Positions 1-7,558 of a stretch of DNA of 9,360 bases are shown piece after piece; positions within the stretch are counted from its first letter, which is position 1; the number at the start of each line of letters is the position of its first letter. Source of the stretch: Gallionella sp. Lineage in GTDB: Bacteria > Pseudomonadota > Gammaproteobacteria > Burkholderiales > Gallionellaceae. Below the pieces are notes generated by a model that did no database searches, was not told the origin of the DNA, and saw only the letters and a list, made by a program, of their open reading frames with translations. Location: NCBI GenBank assembly GCA_030690245.1, contig JAUYGW010000270.1, forward strand, positions 1-9,360, written 5' to 3'. Position numbers and translations under genes: made by a program.

Positions 1-123
1 ACGGCGCTGACGCTGTGCCGCGACCAGAAGCTGCCGATCATCGTATTCAGTATTTTCAAGACGGGTGCGTTGAAGCGTGTGGTGATGGGCGAAGGCGAAG
101 GAACGCTGGTGCGGGTTGATTGA
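1..123 (+). CDS. pyrH: UMP kinase (uridylate kinase), C-terminal 40 residues
   Basis: Frame 1 is open from the first base to TGA at 121-123 and encodes 40 residues, including [15 protein letters not shown], then [19 protein letters not shown]. This matches the C-terminal end of bacterial PyrH, the hexameric amino-acid-kinase-fold enzyme that phosphorylates UMP to UDP with ATP in the cytoplasm, feeding all pyrimidine nucleotide synthesis. The conserved 'FSI.K.GALKRV..GE..GT' ending is what I recognise. The start and the catalytic part lie upstream of the window. Position directly before frr is the standard order (rpsB-tsf-pyrH-frr) and supports the call. A 115-nt gap with a repeat-armed hairpin and a T-run separates it from frr, so the two may not be fully cotranscribed. 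Confidence 0.93.
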   Translation, partial: TALTLCRDQKLPIIVFSIFKTGALKRVVMGEGEGTLVRVD

Positions 124-132
124 TTCGGGTTT

Positions 133-202
133 AGGAAGTAGGAAGTGGGAAGTAGGGAGTGGTGTGGATTTTCCACTGACTACTCTCCACTCTCCACTCC
201 CC
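133..202. repeat. Heptamer-armed inverted repeat, element A (pyrH-frr gap)
   Basis: The left arm (133-162) is a tandem array with strict 7-nt period: GGAAGTA, GGAAGTG, GGAAGTA, GGGAGTG at 134-161. The right arm (173-202) is the pyrimidine-rich counterpart: CCACTGA, CTACTCT, CCACTCT, CCACTCC. Aligned as a hairpin the arms match at about 21 of 30 positions by my hand count, with AGT/ACT conserved in every unit. The centre can fold as GTGGA-TTT-TCCAC (164-176). No coding potential is seen. It belongs with the similar but non-identical elements at 797-878, 2514-2645 and 9146-9330. Confidence 0.75.
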
Positions 203-210
203 ATTTTTTT
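133..210 (+). terminator. Possible intrinsic terminator or attenuator after pyrH
   Basis: The right arm of the inverted repeat is followed directly by A and seven T (203-210), the usual layout of a Rho-independent terminator on the + strand. The long stem is imperfect and not GC-dense throughout, so efficiency is uncertain. If active it would partly uncouple pyrH from frr. This is inferred from sequence layout only. Confidence 0.35.
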
Positions 211-238
211 ATTAGGAACATCCCCAGGGGAATGAACC

Positions 239-796
239 ATGATTAATGACATCAAAAAAACGACCGAACAAAAAATGCAAAAGTCGCTGGAAGCGCTGAA
301 GGCCGACTTGGGCAAGGTGCGCACCGGACGTGCGCATACCGGCTTGCTGGATCATGTGACGGTGGATTACTACGGTAGCCCGACACTGATCACTCAAGTG
401 GCAAACGTAACGCTGGTTGATTCGCGCACCATCGGCGTGCAGCCGTGGGAAAAAAATATGGTCGGCCCGGTGGAGCGCGCGATACGCGATTCCGATCTGG
501 GGCTGAATCCGTCTACCAACGGCGATCTGATCCGCGTGCCGATGCCGATGCTGACCGAAGAACGCCGCCGCGACTTGATCAAGGTGATCAAGTCCGAGGG
601 CGAAGACGCCAAAATTGCGGTGCGCAATATTCGCCGCGATGCCAATCATTCGCTTAAGGAAGCGCTCAAAAATAAAGAGATCGCCGAAGATGTGGAGCGG
701 CGTTTGCAGGATGAAGTACAAAAATTAACTGATCGCTTTGTTGCTGAAATCGACAAGGCATTGGCAGCCAAAGAAGTCGAACTGATGGCCGTCTGA
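239..796 (+). CDS. frr: Ribosome recycling factor
   Basis: The protein has 185 residues, the same length as the Escherichia coli factor. RRF acts with EF-G (and IF3) in the cytoplasm to split the post-termination ribosome and free mRNA and tRNA. Residues 1-30 and about 105-185 form the long-helix domain I; about 31-104 form the small beta domain II. The hallmark VRNIRRDAN is at 128-136 with Arg129 and Arg132, the ribosome-contacting arginines of the family. The C-terminal 'KLTD..…ELMAV' ending is also typical. The start is ATG 239, preceded by GGGGAA at 227-232 with 6-nt spacing, a modest Shine-Dalgarno. The gene is separated from both neighbours by repeat-armed hairpins (133-202 and 797-878), unlike the overlapping genes further down. 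Nothing looks damaged. Confidence 0.97.
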   Translation: MINDIKKTTEQKMQKSLEALKADLGKVRTGRAHTGLLDHVTVDYYGSPTLITQVANVTLVDSRTIGVQPWEKNMVGPVERAIRDSDLGLNPSTNGDLIRVPMPMLTEERRRDLIKVIKSEGEDAKIAVRNIRRDANHSLKEALKNKEIAEDVERRLQDEVQKLTDRFVAEIDKALAAKEVELMAV

Positions 797-878
797 TCAG
801 GATGGAGAAACGAGGATCGAGGAGCGAGTGAAAACCTTGTCCCCCCCTCAATCCTCGCTCCACGATCCACGATCCTGA
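797..878. repeat. Heptamer-armed inverted repeat, element B (frr-uppS gap)
   Basis: The element begins directly after the frr stop. The left side reads in 7-nt steps TCAGGAT, GGAGAAA, CGAGGAT, CGAGGAG, CGAG (797-828). The right arm (854-878), as reverse complement, reads TCAGGAT, CGTGGAT, CGTGGAG, CGAG. The outer TCAGGAT/ATCCTGA (797-803 with 872-878) pairs 7/7 and the inner 811-828 with 854-871 pairs 16/18. The unit GGAGAAA (804-810) is left as a bulge of exactly one period. The 25-nt loop (829-853) contains a run of seven C. The right arm ends 9 nt before the uppS ATG. Confidence 0.8.
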
Positions 879-887
879 GTCCTCATA

Positions 888-1673
888 ATGGCGTTATTCC
901 AGAGCTCCACCAGCATCATTCCCGACGCCCCCGCCGTCCCGCGTCATATTGCCATCATCATGGATGGCAACGGACGCTGGGCGAAGCAGCGTTTTTTGCC
1001 GCGTGTGATGGGGCATCAGCGCGGCGTGGAAGCGTTGCGCGATGTGGTGAAAAGCTGCCGCGAGCTGGGCGTGAAGTATCTGACCGTGTTCGCGTTCAGC
1101 AGCGAAAACTGGCGGCGTCCCGCCGACGAAGTTTCCTTCCTGATGACGTTGTTCCTGAAAATGCTGGAGCGTGAAGTCGCCAAGCTGCATGAAAACGACA
1201 TTCGCCTGAAAATCATCGGCGACCGCAGCCGTTTTGACGACAAGCTCAAGCAGGCCATGCAGCATGCCGAGCACCTTACTATTAACAATACCGGACTGGT
1301 GCTGACCATCGCCGCCAATTATGGCGGGCGCTGGGACGTGATGCATGCGGTGCAAGCCATGCTCAAGGAGCATCCGCAGCTGGCGCAAGGTTTTGCGGAA
1401 GAGGATCTGTCCCCCTATCTTTCCATGAGCGATGCGCCCGAGCCGGATCTGTTCATCCGCACCGGCGGCGAGCAGCGCATCAGCAACTTCATGTTGTGGC
1501 AACTGGCCTACACCGAATTGTATTTTACCGATGTCTTGTGGCCGGCGTTCGGGCGCAAGGATCTGGATGCGGCGATTGACTCGTATCAAAAGCGCGAACG
1601 GCGTTTTGGCCGGACCAGCGAGCAGTTGCCGGGCAATCAATTATTGGACAGCCAGGGAAAAGCGGATGCTTAA
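888..1673 (+). CDS. uppS: Di-trans,poly-cis-undecaprenyl-diphosphate synthase
   Basis: This 261-residue cis-prenyltransferase condenses eight isopentenyl diphosphates onto farnesyl diphosphate to make undecaprenyl diphosphate, the lipid carrier for peptidoglycan, O-antigen and other glycans, at the cytoplasmic membrane face. Family motifs are all present: [14 protein letters not shown] at 20-33 with the catalytic Asp26, [10 protein letters not shown], the FSSENWRRP segment, NYGGRWD, and [16 protein letters not shown] followed by [17 protein letters not shown]. The start ATG 888 gives the expected short N-terminal lead before the motif. It has no convincing Shine-Dalgarno; the space just upstream is filled by the right arm of element B. 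The last 8 nt overlap cdsA. The substrate precursor IPP comes from the MEP pathway, which dxr two genes downstream serves. Confidence 0.97.
   Translation: MALFQSSTSIIPDAPAVPRHIAIIMDGNGRWAKQRFLPRVMGHQRGVEALRDVVKSCRELGVKYLTVFAFSSENWRRPADEVSFLMTLFLKMLEREVAKLHENDIRLKIIGDRSRFDDKLKQAMQHAEHLTINNTGLVLTIAANYGGRWDVMHAVQAMLKEHPQLAQGFAEEDLSPYLSMSDAPEPDLFIRTGGEQRISNFMLWQLAYTELYFTDVLWPAFGRKDLDAAIDSYQKRERRFGRTSEQLPGNQLLDSQGKADA
1654..1658 (+). promoter_or_regulatory. Ribosome binding site deciding the cdsA start
   Basis: AGGGA lies inside the end of uppS, 7 nt before ATG 1666. It supports the overlapping start over the longer reading frame that runs back to 1432 inside uppS. Confidence 0.6.
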
Positions 1674-2496
1674 ATTGCGGGTGCTTACCGCCATAATTTT
1701 GCTGGCATTGCTGCTGGCGGTGCTGTTTGCGTTGCCGCCTGCCTTGTGGGCGGCGCTGATTGTGGCGATGGTCATGCAGGGAACCGTCGAGTGGTCGCGC
1801 CTGTCCGGGTTGAGCGGCGGGAAGGCGAATATCTACTGGGGACTGACCCTGTTGTTGATGCTGGCGTTGCTGTGGGCGGATGCCGGCACCACCGAAACGC
1901 AACAGGTTTATATTCATCTGGCGGTCTATGCCGTATCGGCCTTGCTGTGGCTGATCATCGTGCCGACCTGGTTGATGGCAGGGTGGAAGGTGACCAATCC
2001 GTATCTGATGGCGCTGACCGGATGGGCGGTGCTGGTTCCGACCGGCTTGGCGATGCTGGACTTGCGTGCCGCAAACCCAGAACCGTGGATTTTGCTGTTC
2101 GTGATGGGGTTGGTGTGGATGGCGGATATCGCGGCCTATTTCGCCGGGCGCAGATTCGGCAAAAACAAGCTCGCCCCCAGCATCAGCCCGGGCAAAACCT
2201 GGGAAGGCGTGGCGGGCGCATTGCTCGGCGTATCGGTTTATGTGGCGCTGGTGTGGAGCTATAGCCCTTATTTTTCACATCGCGAAGTGCTGCCGGTTTT
2301 GCTGCTGGCTTCCTGGTGGTGGGTGGGGCTGGCGGTGATCGGCGATTTGTTCGAGTCGGCGATCAAGCGCCAGGCAGGCGTCAAGGACAGCGGTGCGCTG
2401 CTGCCGGGACACGGCGGATTGCTGGATCGCATCGACGCCCTGACCTCGACCCTGCCGCTTGCCGCGATGGCGATGTTGTTGCAGAAACTGGCATGA
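1666..2496 (+). CDS. cdsA: Phosphatidate cytidylyltransferase (CDP-diacylglycerol synthase)
   Basis: This 276-residue polytopic inner-membrane enzyme converts phosphatidic acid and CTP to CDP-diacylglycerol, the branch-point precursor of phosphatidylethanolamine, phosphatidylglycerol and cardiolipin. Hydrophobic segments run through most of the chain (about 5-40, 57-72, 81-105, 113-131, 141-161, 182-198, 208-228 and 260-274). The CdsA signature lies near the C-terminus: [24 protein letters not shown] at about 231-257, with a preceding SPGKTWEG at 174-181. The length is normal for the family. The ATGCTTAA overlap with the uppS stop and the Shine-Dalgarno at 1654-1658 indicate translational coupling. 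The frame is open upstream to 1432, but that part is a shadow of uppS and has no CdsA character. Confidence 0.97.
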   Translation: MLKLRVLTAIILLALLLAVLFALPPALWAALIVAMVMQGTVEWSRLSGLSGGKANIYWGLTLLLMLALLWADAGTTETQQVYIHLAVYAVSALLWLIIVPTWLMAGWKVTNPYLMALTGWAVLVPTGLAMLDLRAANPEPWILLFVMGLVWMADIAAYFAGRRFGKNKLAPSISPGKTWEGVAGALLGVSVYVALVWSYSPYFSHREVLPVLLLASWWWVGLAVIGDLFESAIKRQAGVKDSGALLPGHGGLLDRIDALTSTLPLAAMAMLLQKLA

Positions 2497-2498
2497 TC

Positions 2499-2515
2499 CT
2501 GAAAAAACATTTCAG
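2499..2515 (+). other. Short palindrome after the cdsA stop
   Basis: CTGAAA-AAACA-TTTCAG forms a 6-bp hairpin three bases after the cdsA stop. It abuts the outer end of element C and could extend that structure. It is not followed by a T-run on the + strand. On the - strand the stem of element C is followed within ten bases by six T (complement of 2502-2507). Confidence 0.4.
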
Positions 2516-2645
2516 CCACGGATTAACACGGATGATCACGGATAACCAACATGTTGCACAAGATTCATGGCTCACTTGCAAGAAACATGGTGGCATTAAG
2601 TTGAACAATGGTTTTTTCCGTGTAAATCCGTGTTCATCCGTGGCT
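2514..2645. repeat. Decamer-armed inverted repeat, element C (cdsA-dxr gap)
   Basis: The left arm (2514-2545) holds CACGGAT three times with exact 10-nt period (spacers TAA and GAT). The right arm (2614-2645) is its inverted counterpart with ATCCGTG-type units and spacers matching TTA and GAA. Base matching is 27 of 32 by hand count, including a perfect AGCCACGGAT at the outer end. The 68-nt centre is itself folded: CCAACATGTT (2546-2555) pairs 9/10 with AACATGGTGG (2584-2593), and CAAG (2559-2562) with CTTG (2575-2578). The whole gap can therefore form one long cruciform or RNA hairpin. No gene is seen in it. The right arm ends 17 nt before the dxr ATG. Confidence 0.85.
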
Positions 2646-2662
2646 AATTGCAGTTCTATAGA

Positions 2663-3835
2663 ATGAATATCACTATCCTCGGCTCTACCGGCAGTATCGG
2701 CACCAGCACGCTGGACGTGGTGGCGCGCCATTCCGGAAAATTTAAAATTGTTGCGTTGACGGCAAACTGCCAGGCCGATTTGCTGTTCCGGCAATGCGTG
2801 CAGTTCAAGCCGCGCTTTGCGGTAATGCTGGATAAGAATGCCGCCGCACAGTTGCGCCAGCGCGTGCGTGAAGCGGGCCTGGCTATCGAGGTGTTGAGCG
2901 GCGCAGCGGCATTGGAGCAGGTCTCCGTTCTGCCCGAGACCGATACGGTGATGGCCGCCATCGTCGGCGCGGCGGGCCTGCAGCCGACGCTGGCGGCGGC
3001 GCGCGCCGGCAAGAAAATCCTGCTGGCGAACAAGGAAACGCTGGTGATGGCGGGCAACGTGTTCATGGATGCGGTGCGCGCCAGCGGCTCGGTGCTGCTG
3101 CCGATCGACAGCGAACACAACGCAATTTTTCAGGCGCTGCCGCGCGGCTATGACGGCAACCTGGCGCGCAGCGGCGTGCGCCGTATCCTGCTCACCGCTT
3201 CCGGCGGGCCATTCCGCAATATGCCGCTCAGCGAGTTGCAGCATGTCACGCCCGAACAGGCTTGCGCGCATCCCAACTGGGTGATGGGGCGCAAGATTTC
3301 GGTGGACTCGGCGAGCATGATGAACAAGGGGCTGGAAGTCATCGAGGCGCACTGGCTGTTCAACGCGAGTGCCGATGACATTCAGGTGGTGGTGCACCCG
3401 CAGAGCGTGATCCATTCGCTGGTCGAATATGTGGACGGCTCGGTGCTGGCGCAGCTCGGCAATCCCGACATGCGCATACCGATCGCCTATGGCCTGGCCT
3501 GGCCGGAGCGCATCGACTCCGGCGTGGCGCCGCTGGACTTGTTCAAGGTGGCGACGATGGATTTCACCGCGCCCGACTTCGTGCGTTTCCCTTGTCTGGC
3601 CTTGGCCTATCAGGCATTGCGCGCGGCAGGCACGGCCCCGGCGATATTGAATGCAGCGAACGAGGTGGCGGTGGCGGCTTTTCTCGATAAACAGATTCCC
3701 TTCCTGTCAATTCCGCGCGTCATCGAGGCGGTGCTGGACACACTGCCGGTCGGTACGATCGGCAGCCTGGACGATGTGTTGGCTGCGGATGCCGACGCGC
3801 GCCGTGCCGCGCAACAGCAAATCAAACAATCATGA
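2663..3835 (+). CDS. dxr: 1-deoxy-D-xylulose 5-phosphate reductoisomerase
   Basis: This 390-residue cytoplasmic enzyme makes 2-C-methyl-D-erythritol 4-phosphate from DXP with NADPH and a divalent metal, the committed step of the MEP isoprenoid pathway. The N-terminal NADPH-binding loop is GSTGSIG at 7-13. The metal ligands of the family are Asp149 and Glu151 in LLPIDSEHN, and Glu225 in MNKGLE. Also present are [11 protein letters not shown] (122-132), TASGGPF (178-184), [29 protein letters not shown] and [19 protein letters not shown] chose ATG 2663 because the family starts just before the GSTGSIG strand; a TTG at 2648 would add only five residues and begins 3 nt beyond the end of the repeat arm. 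Neither start has a clear Shine-Dalgarno. The stop overlaps the rseP start (ATGA). Confidence 0.97.
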   Translation: MNITILGSTGSIGTSTLDVVARHSGKFKIVALTANCQADLLFRQCVQFKPRFAVMLDKNAAAQLRQRVREAGLAIEVLSGAAALEQVSVLPETDTVMAAIVGAAGLQPTLAAARAGKKILLANKETLVMAGNVFMDAVRASGSVLLPIDSEHNAIFQALPRGYDGNLARSGVRRILLTASGGPFRNMPLSELQHVTPEQACAHPNWVMGRKISVDSASMMNKGLEVIEAHWLFNASADDIQVVVHPQSVIHSLVEYVDGSVLAQLGNPDMRIPIAYGLAWPERIDSGVAPLDLFKVATMDFTAPDFVRFPCLALAYQALRAAGTAPAILNAANEVAVAAFLDKQIPFLSIPRVIEAVLDTLPVGTIGSLDDVLAADADARRAAQQQIKQS

Positions 3836-5187
3836 TTACCTTGCTGGCCTTTGTTGGCGCGCTCGCGCTGCTGGTGGTGTTCCACGAACTCGGGCATTAC
3901 TGGGTGGCGCGCCGCTGCGGGGTAAGAGTGCTGCGTTTCTCGGTCGGCTTCGGCAAGGTGATTTACAGCAAGCGCTTCGCCAACAGCGACACCGAGTGGG
4001 TGATTTCCGCGATTCCGCTGGGCGGCTACGTCAAGATGCTGGACGAACGCGAAGGCGAAGTCGCTCCGGAAGATTTGTCATACACCTTCAATCGCCAGCC
4101 GGTGCTGCAACGCATGGCGATCGTGGTGGCCGGGCCGCTGGCCAATTTTGTGCTGGCGATCATGTTGTACTGGGTATTGTTCGTGCATGGGGTGCCGGGA
4201 CTGAAACCGGTGCTGGGCGAGGTGCCGCCGGGCTCTCCGGCTGCTTTCGCACAGATGCAGCCGGGTGAAACCATCATCGGCATCAATGGCGAGACGATTC
4301 CGAGCTGGCAGGAATTGCGCTGGTCGCTGCTGGAGCTTGCCCTCAGGCAGGGGGAAGTCAAGATCGAAGCACGCAGCGCGCAGGGCGAGCCGCTTTTCCA
4401 TCTGCTCGATATCAGCGGCCTGGAGGCCAAAGATCTGGATGGCGAGTTTTTCGATAAATTGGGCTTGCATCTACACCGGCCGGTTATCCTCCCCATCATC
4501 GGCAAGATTGCCGAAAATAGCGTGGCACAACGCGCCGGTTTGCAGGAGGGCGACCGTATCCTGCGTGCCAATGGTGTGGCAATGCAGTATTGGGACGAGC
4601 TGGTGGAGGTGGTGCGCACGCATCCCGGGCAAACGCTGCGGCTCGATATTCAGCGCGGCGAAATGACGATAGCCATAGAGCTGGTGCCGCAGGCGATTGC
4701 AGAATCCGGCAAGAATGTGGGTAAGATCGGCGCGGCTCCGCAAGTGGATCATGCAGCCTGGCAGGCGATGCTGACCAAGGTGAGCTATGGCCCGTTTGAG
4801 GCGTTTTCCAGATCCTTGCGCAAGACCTGGGAAACTTCCATCATCAGCCTGAAAATGCTGGGCAAGATGGTGCTGGGCGAGATTTCGATGAAAAATCTGA
4901 GCGGCCCGATCACCATCGCCGATTATGCCGGACAGTCCGCCGAAATGGGCGTGGCAGCCTATCTCGGCTTCCTGGCGCTGATCAGCATCAGCCTCGGTGT
5001 GCTGAATTTGCTGCCCATCCCCTTATTGGATGGGGGGCACTTGCTGTATTATGTCGCCGAATTGGTCAAGGGTAGTCCGGTTTCCGAGCAGGCTTGGGAA
5101 ATCGGCCAGAAAATCGGCATCGCGCTGCTCGGCATGTTGATGGTCTTCGCAATCTACAACGATATTAATCGCCTAATCTCAGGTTAG
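3832..5187 (+). CDS. rseP: RIP metalloprotease RseP (site-2 protease, PDZ-containing)
   Basis: The protein has 451 residues, close to the 450 of E. coli RseP. It is an inner-membrane zinc protease that cleaves substrates within the membrane, classically the anti-sigma factor RseA after DegS, to release sigma E during outer-membrane stress; it also clears signal-peptide remnants. The HExxH zinc site is HELGH at 18-22 in the first membrane segment. The third metal ligand, Asp400, lies in [11 protein letters not shown] near the C-terminus. Two PDZ domains occupy about 127-200 and 220-295. A conserved [16 protein letters not shown] segment lies before the third membrane helix. The start overlaps the dxr stop by 4 nt, so coupling is likely, and only 3 nt separate it from bamA. 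Placing the stress protease next to bamA is the standard proteobacterial arrangement. No damage is seen. Confidence 0.97.
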   Translation: MITLLAFVGALALLVVFHELGHYWVARRCGVRVLRFSVGFGKVIYSKRFANSDTEWVISAIPLGGYVKMLDEREGEVAPEDLSYTFNRQPVLQRMAIVVAGPLANFVLAIMLYWVLFVHGVPGLKPVLGEVPPGSPAAFAQMQPGETIIGINGETIPSWQELRWSLLELALRQGEVKIEARSAQGEPLFHLLDISGLEAKDLDGEFFDKLGLHLHRPVILPIIGKIAENSVAQRAGLQEGDRILRANGVAMQYWDELVEVVRTHPGQTLRLDIQRGEMTIAIELVPQAIAESGKNVGKIGAAPQVDHAAWQAMLTKVSYGPFEAFSRSLRKTWETSIISLKMLGKMVLGEISMKNLSGPITIADYAGQSAEMGVAAYLGFLALISISLGVLNLLPIPLLDGGHLLYYVAELVKGSPVSEQAWEIGQKIGIALLGMLMVFAIYNDINRLISG

Positions 5188-5190
5188 AAA

Positions 5191-7464
5191 ATGAACAAAA
5201 AAAAACTGGCGGGGCTGATTTCCCTGCTCTGCATGTCTCCTGCTTGGGCAATTGAACCGTTCACCGTCAAGGATATCCGCGTCGAGGGTGTTCAGCGCAC
5301 CGAAGCCGGCACGGTGTTCAGCTACCTGCCCGTCAAGGTCGGCGACACCATGGGCGACCAGCAGGCCGCGGCGGCGATCCATGCCTTGTATGCCACCGGG
5401 TTCTTCAAGGATGTGCGCCTGGAAGTCGAGCAGGGGGTGCTGATCGTGCTGGTGCGCGAGCGTCCGTCGATCGCCAGCATCGAACTCAACGGCATCAAGG
5501 ATTTTCCGAAGGAACAGCTCAAGGACAACATGAAATACGCCGGGCTGGCCGAGGCGCGCATTTTCGACAAGGGCGCGCTGGACAAGGCTGTCCAGGAATT
5601 GAAGCGCCAGTACGTGGCGCGCGGCTAATACGGCGTGAGCGTCAAAACGACGGTCACCGAGCTGGAGCGCAACCGCGTCGGCATCGTGTTCAATGTGGTG
5701 GAAGGCGACGTCTCCAAAATCAAGCAGATCAACCTGGTCGGCAATCGTGCCTACGAGGAAGACGAGTTGCTGGACATGATGAAGCTCAGCACGCCGGACT
5801 GGATGAGCTGGTTCAGCAAGAGCGACCAGTATTCCAAGCAGAAGCTGTCGGCCGACATGGAAGTCATGCGCTCGTTCTACATGGACAGCGGTTATCTGGA
5901 GTTCAACATCGATTCCACGCAGGTCTCGATTACGCCTGACAAGGAAGATATTTACATCACCATCAACATCACCGAAGGCGAAAAGTACACGGTCTCCAAA
6001 GTGGGGGTATCCGGCAATACCTTGATCGCCAAGGAAGAGGTTGAAAAGCTAATCCAGATAAAAGCGGGTGATACTTTCTCGCGACAGGCATTGACCGAAA
6101 CCAGCAAGAAGATTGGCGAGCGTCTGGGGCAGGAGGGCTATGCCTTCGCCAATGTGAATGCGATCCCAGAACTGGACAAGGAAAAGCATCAGGTGGCTTT
6201 CAATTTTGTGATCGACCCCGGTCAGCGCGTGTATATACGCCACATCAATATCGCGGGCAACGACAAGACGCGCGATGAAGTCATCCGCCGCGAGTTCCGC
6301 CAGGTCGAGGGCGCGTGGTTCGATGTGGAGAAAATCAAGAAGTCCAAACAGCGCGTGGACAGGCTGGACTTTTTCTCGGAAGTCGACGTGGAGACTCCCC
6401 CGGTGCAAGGTACCGCCGACCAGATGGATGTAAACGTTTCGGTGGAAGAAAAATCCACGGGCAATGTTTCGGTCGGGGCGGGTTTTTCCAATAGTGAAGG
6501 GATAACGCTGACGGCGGGAGTCACACAGGCCAACCTGTTCGGCAGCGGCAACCATGTTTCGACGCAGATCAATACCAGCAAGGTTAACCAGGTCTACTCG
6601 CTTTCCTATACCAATCCGTATTTCACCGATGACGGCGTGAGCCGAGGCTTCGATGTTTACAGGCGCAACACCGATTCGACCGACACGGCGGTAAGCCAAT
6701 ATTCATCTAAAACCTTGGGCGGGGGAGTGCGTTTCGGCGTGCCGATAGGCGAGGATGAGTCGATCAGTTACGGCCTGGCGTTTGAAAGCACCCAATTGGG
6801 GTTGTTGACGGATCCACCGGTGCGCTTGATAGAGTACGTCAACACTTTCGGTGCATCCAACAGGAATTTGCTGGGAACCATCGGCTGGGGCAGGGATAGC
6901 CGCGACAGCGCGATCTATACCACCCAAGGCACGGTGCAACGCGCCTTCGCGGAAATTGCGCTGCCGGTGTTCGACATGCGCTATTACAAGCTGAATTACC
7001 AGCATCAGTGGTTCCATCCGGTGAACAGCGACTTTACCCTGCTGTTGAACGGCGAGGCCGGTGTCGCGGGCGGTTATGGCGGCAAGCCAATGCCGTTCTT
7101 CAAGAATTTCTATGCCGGCGGCACCGGCTCGGTGCGGGGGTATGATTCCAACTCGCTGGGTCCACGCGATTTCGACGATCAAGCGCTGGGCGGCACGAAG
7201 CGCGTGGTCGGCAATGCGGAACTGCTGATGCCGGTTCCGGGAGTCAAGGAAAAATCGGTGCGCTTGAGCGGATTTTTTGATGCGGGCGCGGTTTATGGCT
7301 CCGGGGATCTGCCGGGTAGCGCCGGGTTGCGCTATTCTGCCGGCGCGGCATTTACCTGGATATCCCCGGTGGGGCCGATCAAGTTCAGTTATGCTGTGCC
7401 ACTCAACAAGCAGCCGGTGGATAAGCTGCAAAGATTCCAGTTTAACTTGGGCTCGATGTTCTAA
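5191..7464 (+). CDS. bamA: Outer membrane protein assembly factor BamA, interrupted by one in-frame stop
   Basis: The frame has 757 codons before the final TAA. One is TAA (codon 146, 5626-5628), so it reads as a 145-residue piece (5191-5628) and a 609-residue piece (nearest start GTG 5635). BamA is the Omp85-family core of the outer-membrane BAM complex that folds and inserts beta-barrel proteins. The signal peptide is residues 1-20, cleaved after AWA. Five POTRA domains cover about 22-420; the stop falls in POTRA2. The 16-stranded barrel covers about 422-757, with the loop-6 VRGY at 648-651 and the terminal beta-signal ending QFNLGSMF with C-terminal Phe. Sequence is family-like on both sides of the stop with no frame change: …ELKRQYVARG, stop, YGVSVKTTVTELERNRVGIV. 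A weak Shine-Dalgarno AGG (5181-5183) lies 7 nt before ATG. The gene is either truly nonsense-mutated, read through, or carries a base error. Confidence 0.93.
5626..5628 (+). other. In-frame TAA within bamA (codon 146)
   Basis: TAA stands where related BamA proteins, from memory of Neisseria-type sequences (RGK), usually have Lys after the ARG/GRG turn. AAA to TAA is a single change. The frame continues without shift, so an indel is not the cause. TAA is not reassigned here: uppS, skp, lpxD and bamA itself all end in TAA at the expected place. The downstream piece has no signal peptide and no ribosome site in front of GTG 5635, so a restart would not give an exported BamA. Confidence 0.95.
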
Positions 7465-7473
7465 GGTGTAATC

Positions 7474-7494
7474 CCATTTTTAAATTAAAAATGG
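7474..7494. other. Perfect AT-rich palindrome between bamA and skp
   Basis: CCATTTTTAA-A-TTAAAAATGG is a perfect 10-bp inverted repeat around one central base, 10 nt after the bamA stop. It could be a dimeric-protein operator or a weak hairpin (8 bp with a 5-nt loop). No T-run follows, so a simple terminator is unlikely, though the T-rich left half and A-rich right half give a U-tract-like context on either strand. Confidence 0.6.
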
Positions 7495-7500
7495 AATATC

Positions 7501-7525
7501 GCAGGGTGCATGAAATTCACCCTGC
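7501..7525 (+). other. Stable 8-bp hairpin upstream of skp
   Basis: GCAGGGTG (7501-7508) pairs perfectly with CACCCTGC (7518-7525) around a 9-nt loop, just downstream of the AT-rich palindrome and 21 nt before the skp ribosome site. There is no T-run after it, so it looks more like an mRNA-processing, stability or attenuation element than a classical terminator. Confidence 0.55.
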
Positions 7526-7545
7526 TGAGTTATTGCTAAATAGAA

Positions 7546-7552
7546 TGAGGAG
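7546..7552 (+). promoter_or_regulatory. Strong Shine-Dalgarno of skp
   Basis: TGAGGAG lies 6 nt before ATG 7559. It is the best ribosome binding site in the window and fixes the skp start. Confidence 0.75.
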
Positions 7553-7558
7553 TGCGCG

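Noticed and set aside
133..202. The tandem units considered as a CRISPR-like array
   Set aside because: Units are 7-10 nt, contiguous or nearly so, with no spacers of constant length and no cas genes.
212..721. Long antisense open frames opposite frr, uppS, dxr, bamA and lpxD
   Set aside because: They mirror the codon structure of the real + strand genes, have no recognisable protein features or ribosome sites, and the + strand proteins are unambiguous family members.
1432..1665. A longer cdsA reading frame starting at 1432
   Set aside because: The extra part is an out-of-frame reading of uppS; ATG 1666 has a Shine-Dalgarno and gives the normal family length.
2648..2662. TTG 2648 as the dxr start
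   Set aside because: It adds five residues not typical of the family and begins 3 nt after the repeat arm; ATG 2663 fits the family N-terminus.
5626..5628. TAA reassigned to an amino acid in this organism
   Set aside because: Several genes here end in TAA exactly where the family ends (uppS, skp, lpxD, bamA), so general reassignment is not supported.
5635..7464. bamA as a genuine two-gene split (separate POTRA and barrel proteins)
   Set aside because: The break lies inside POTRA2 rather than at a domain border, and the downstream piece has no signal peptide or ribosome site.
7474..7525. Classical Rho-independent terminator after bamA
   Set aside because: Neither stem is followed by a T-run on the + strand, and skp and lpxD normally share the bamA transcript.
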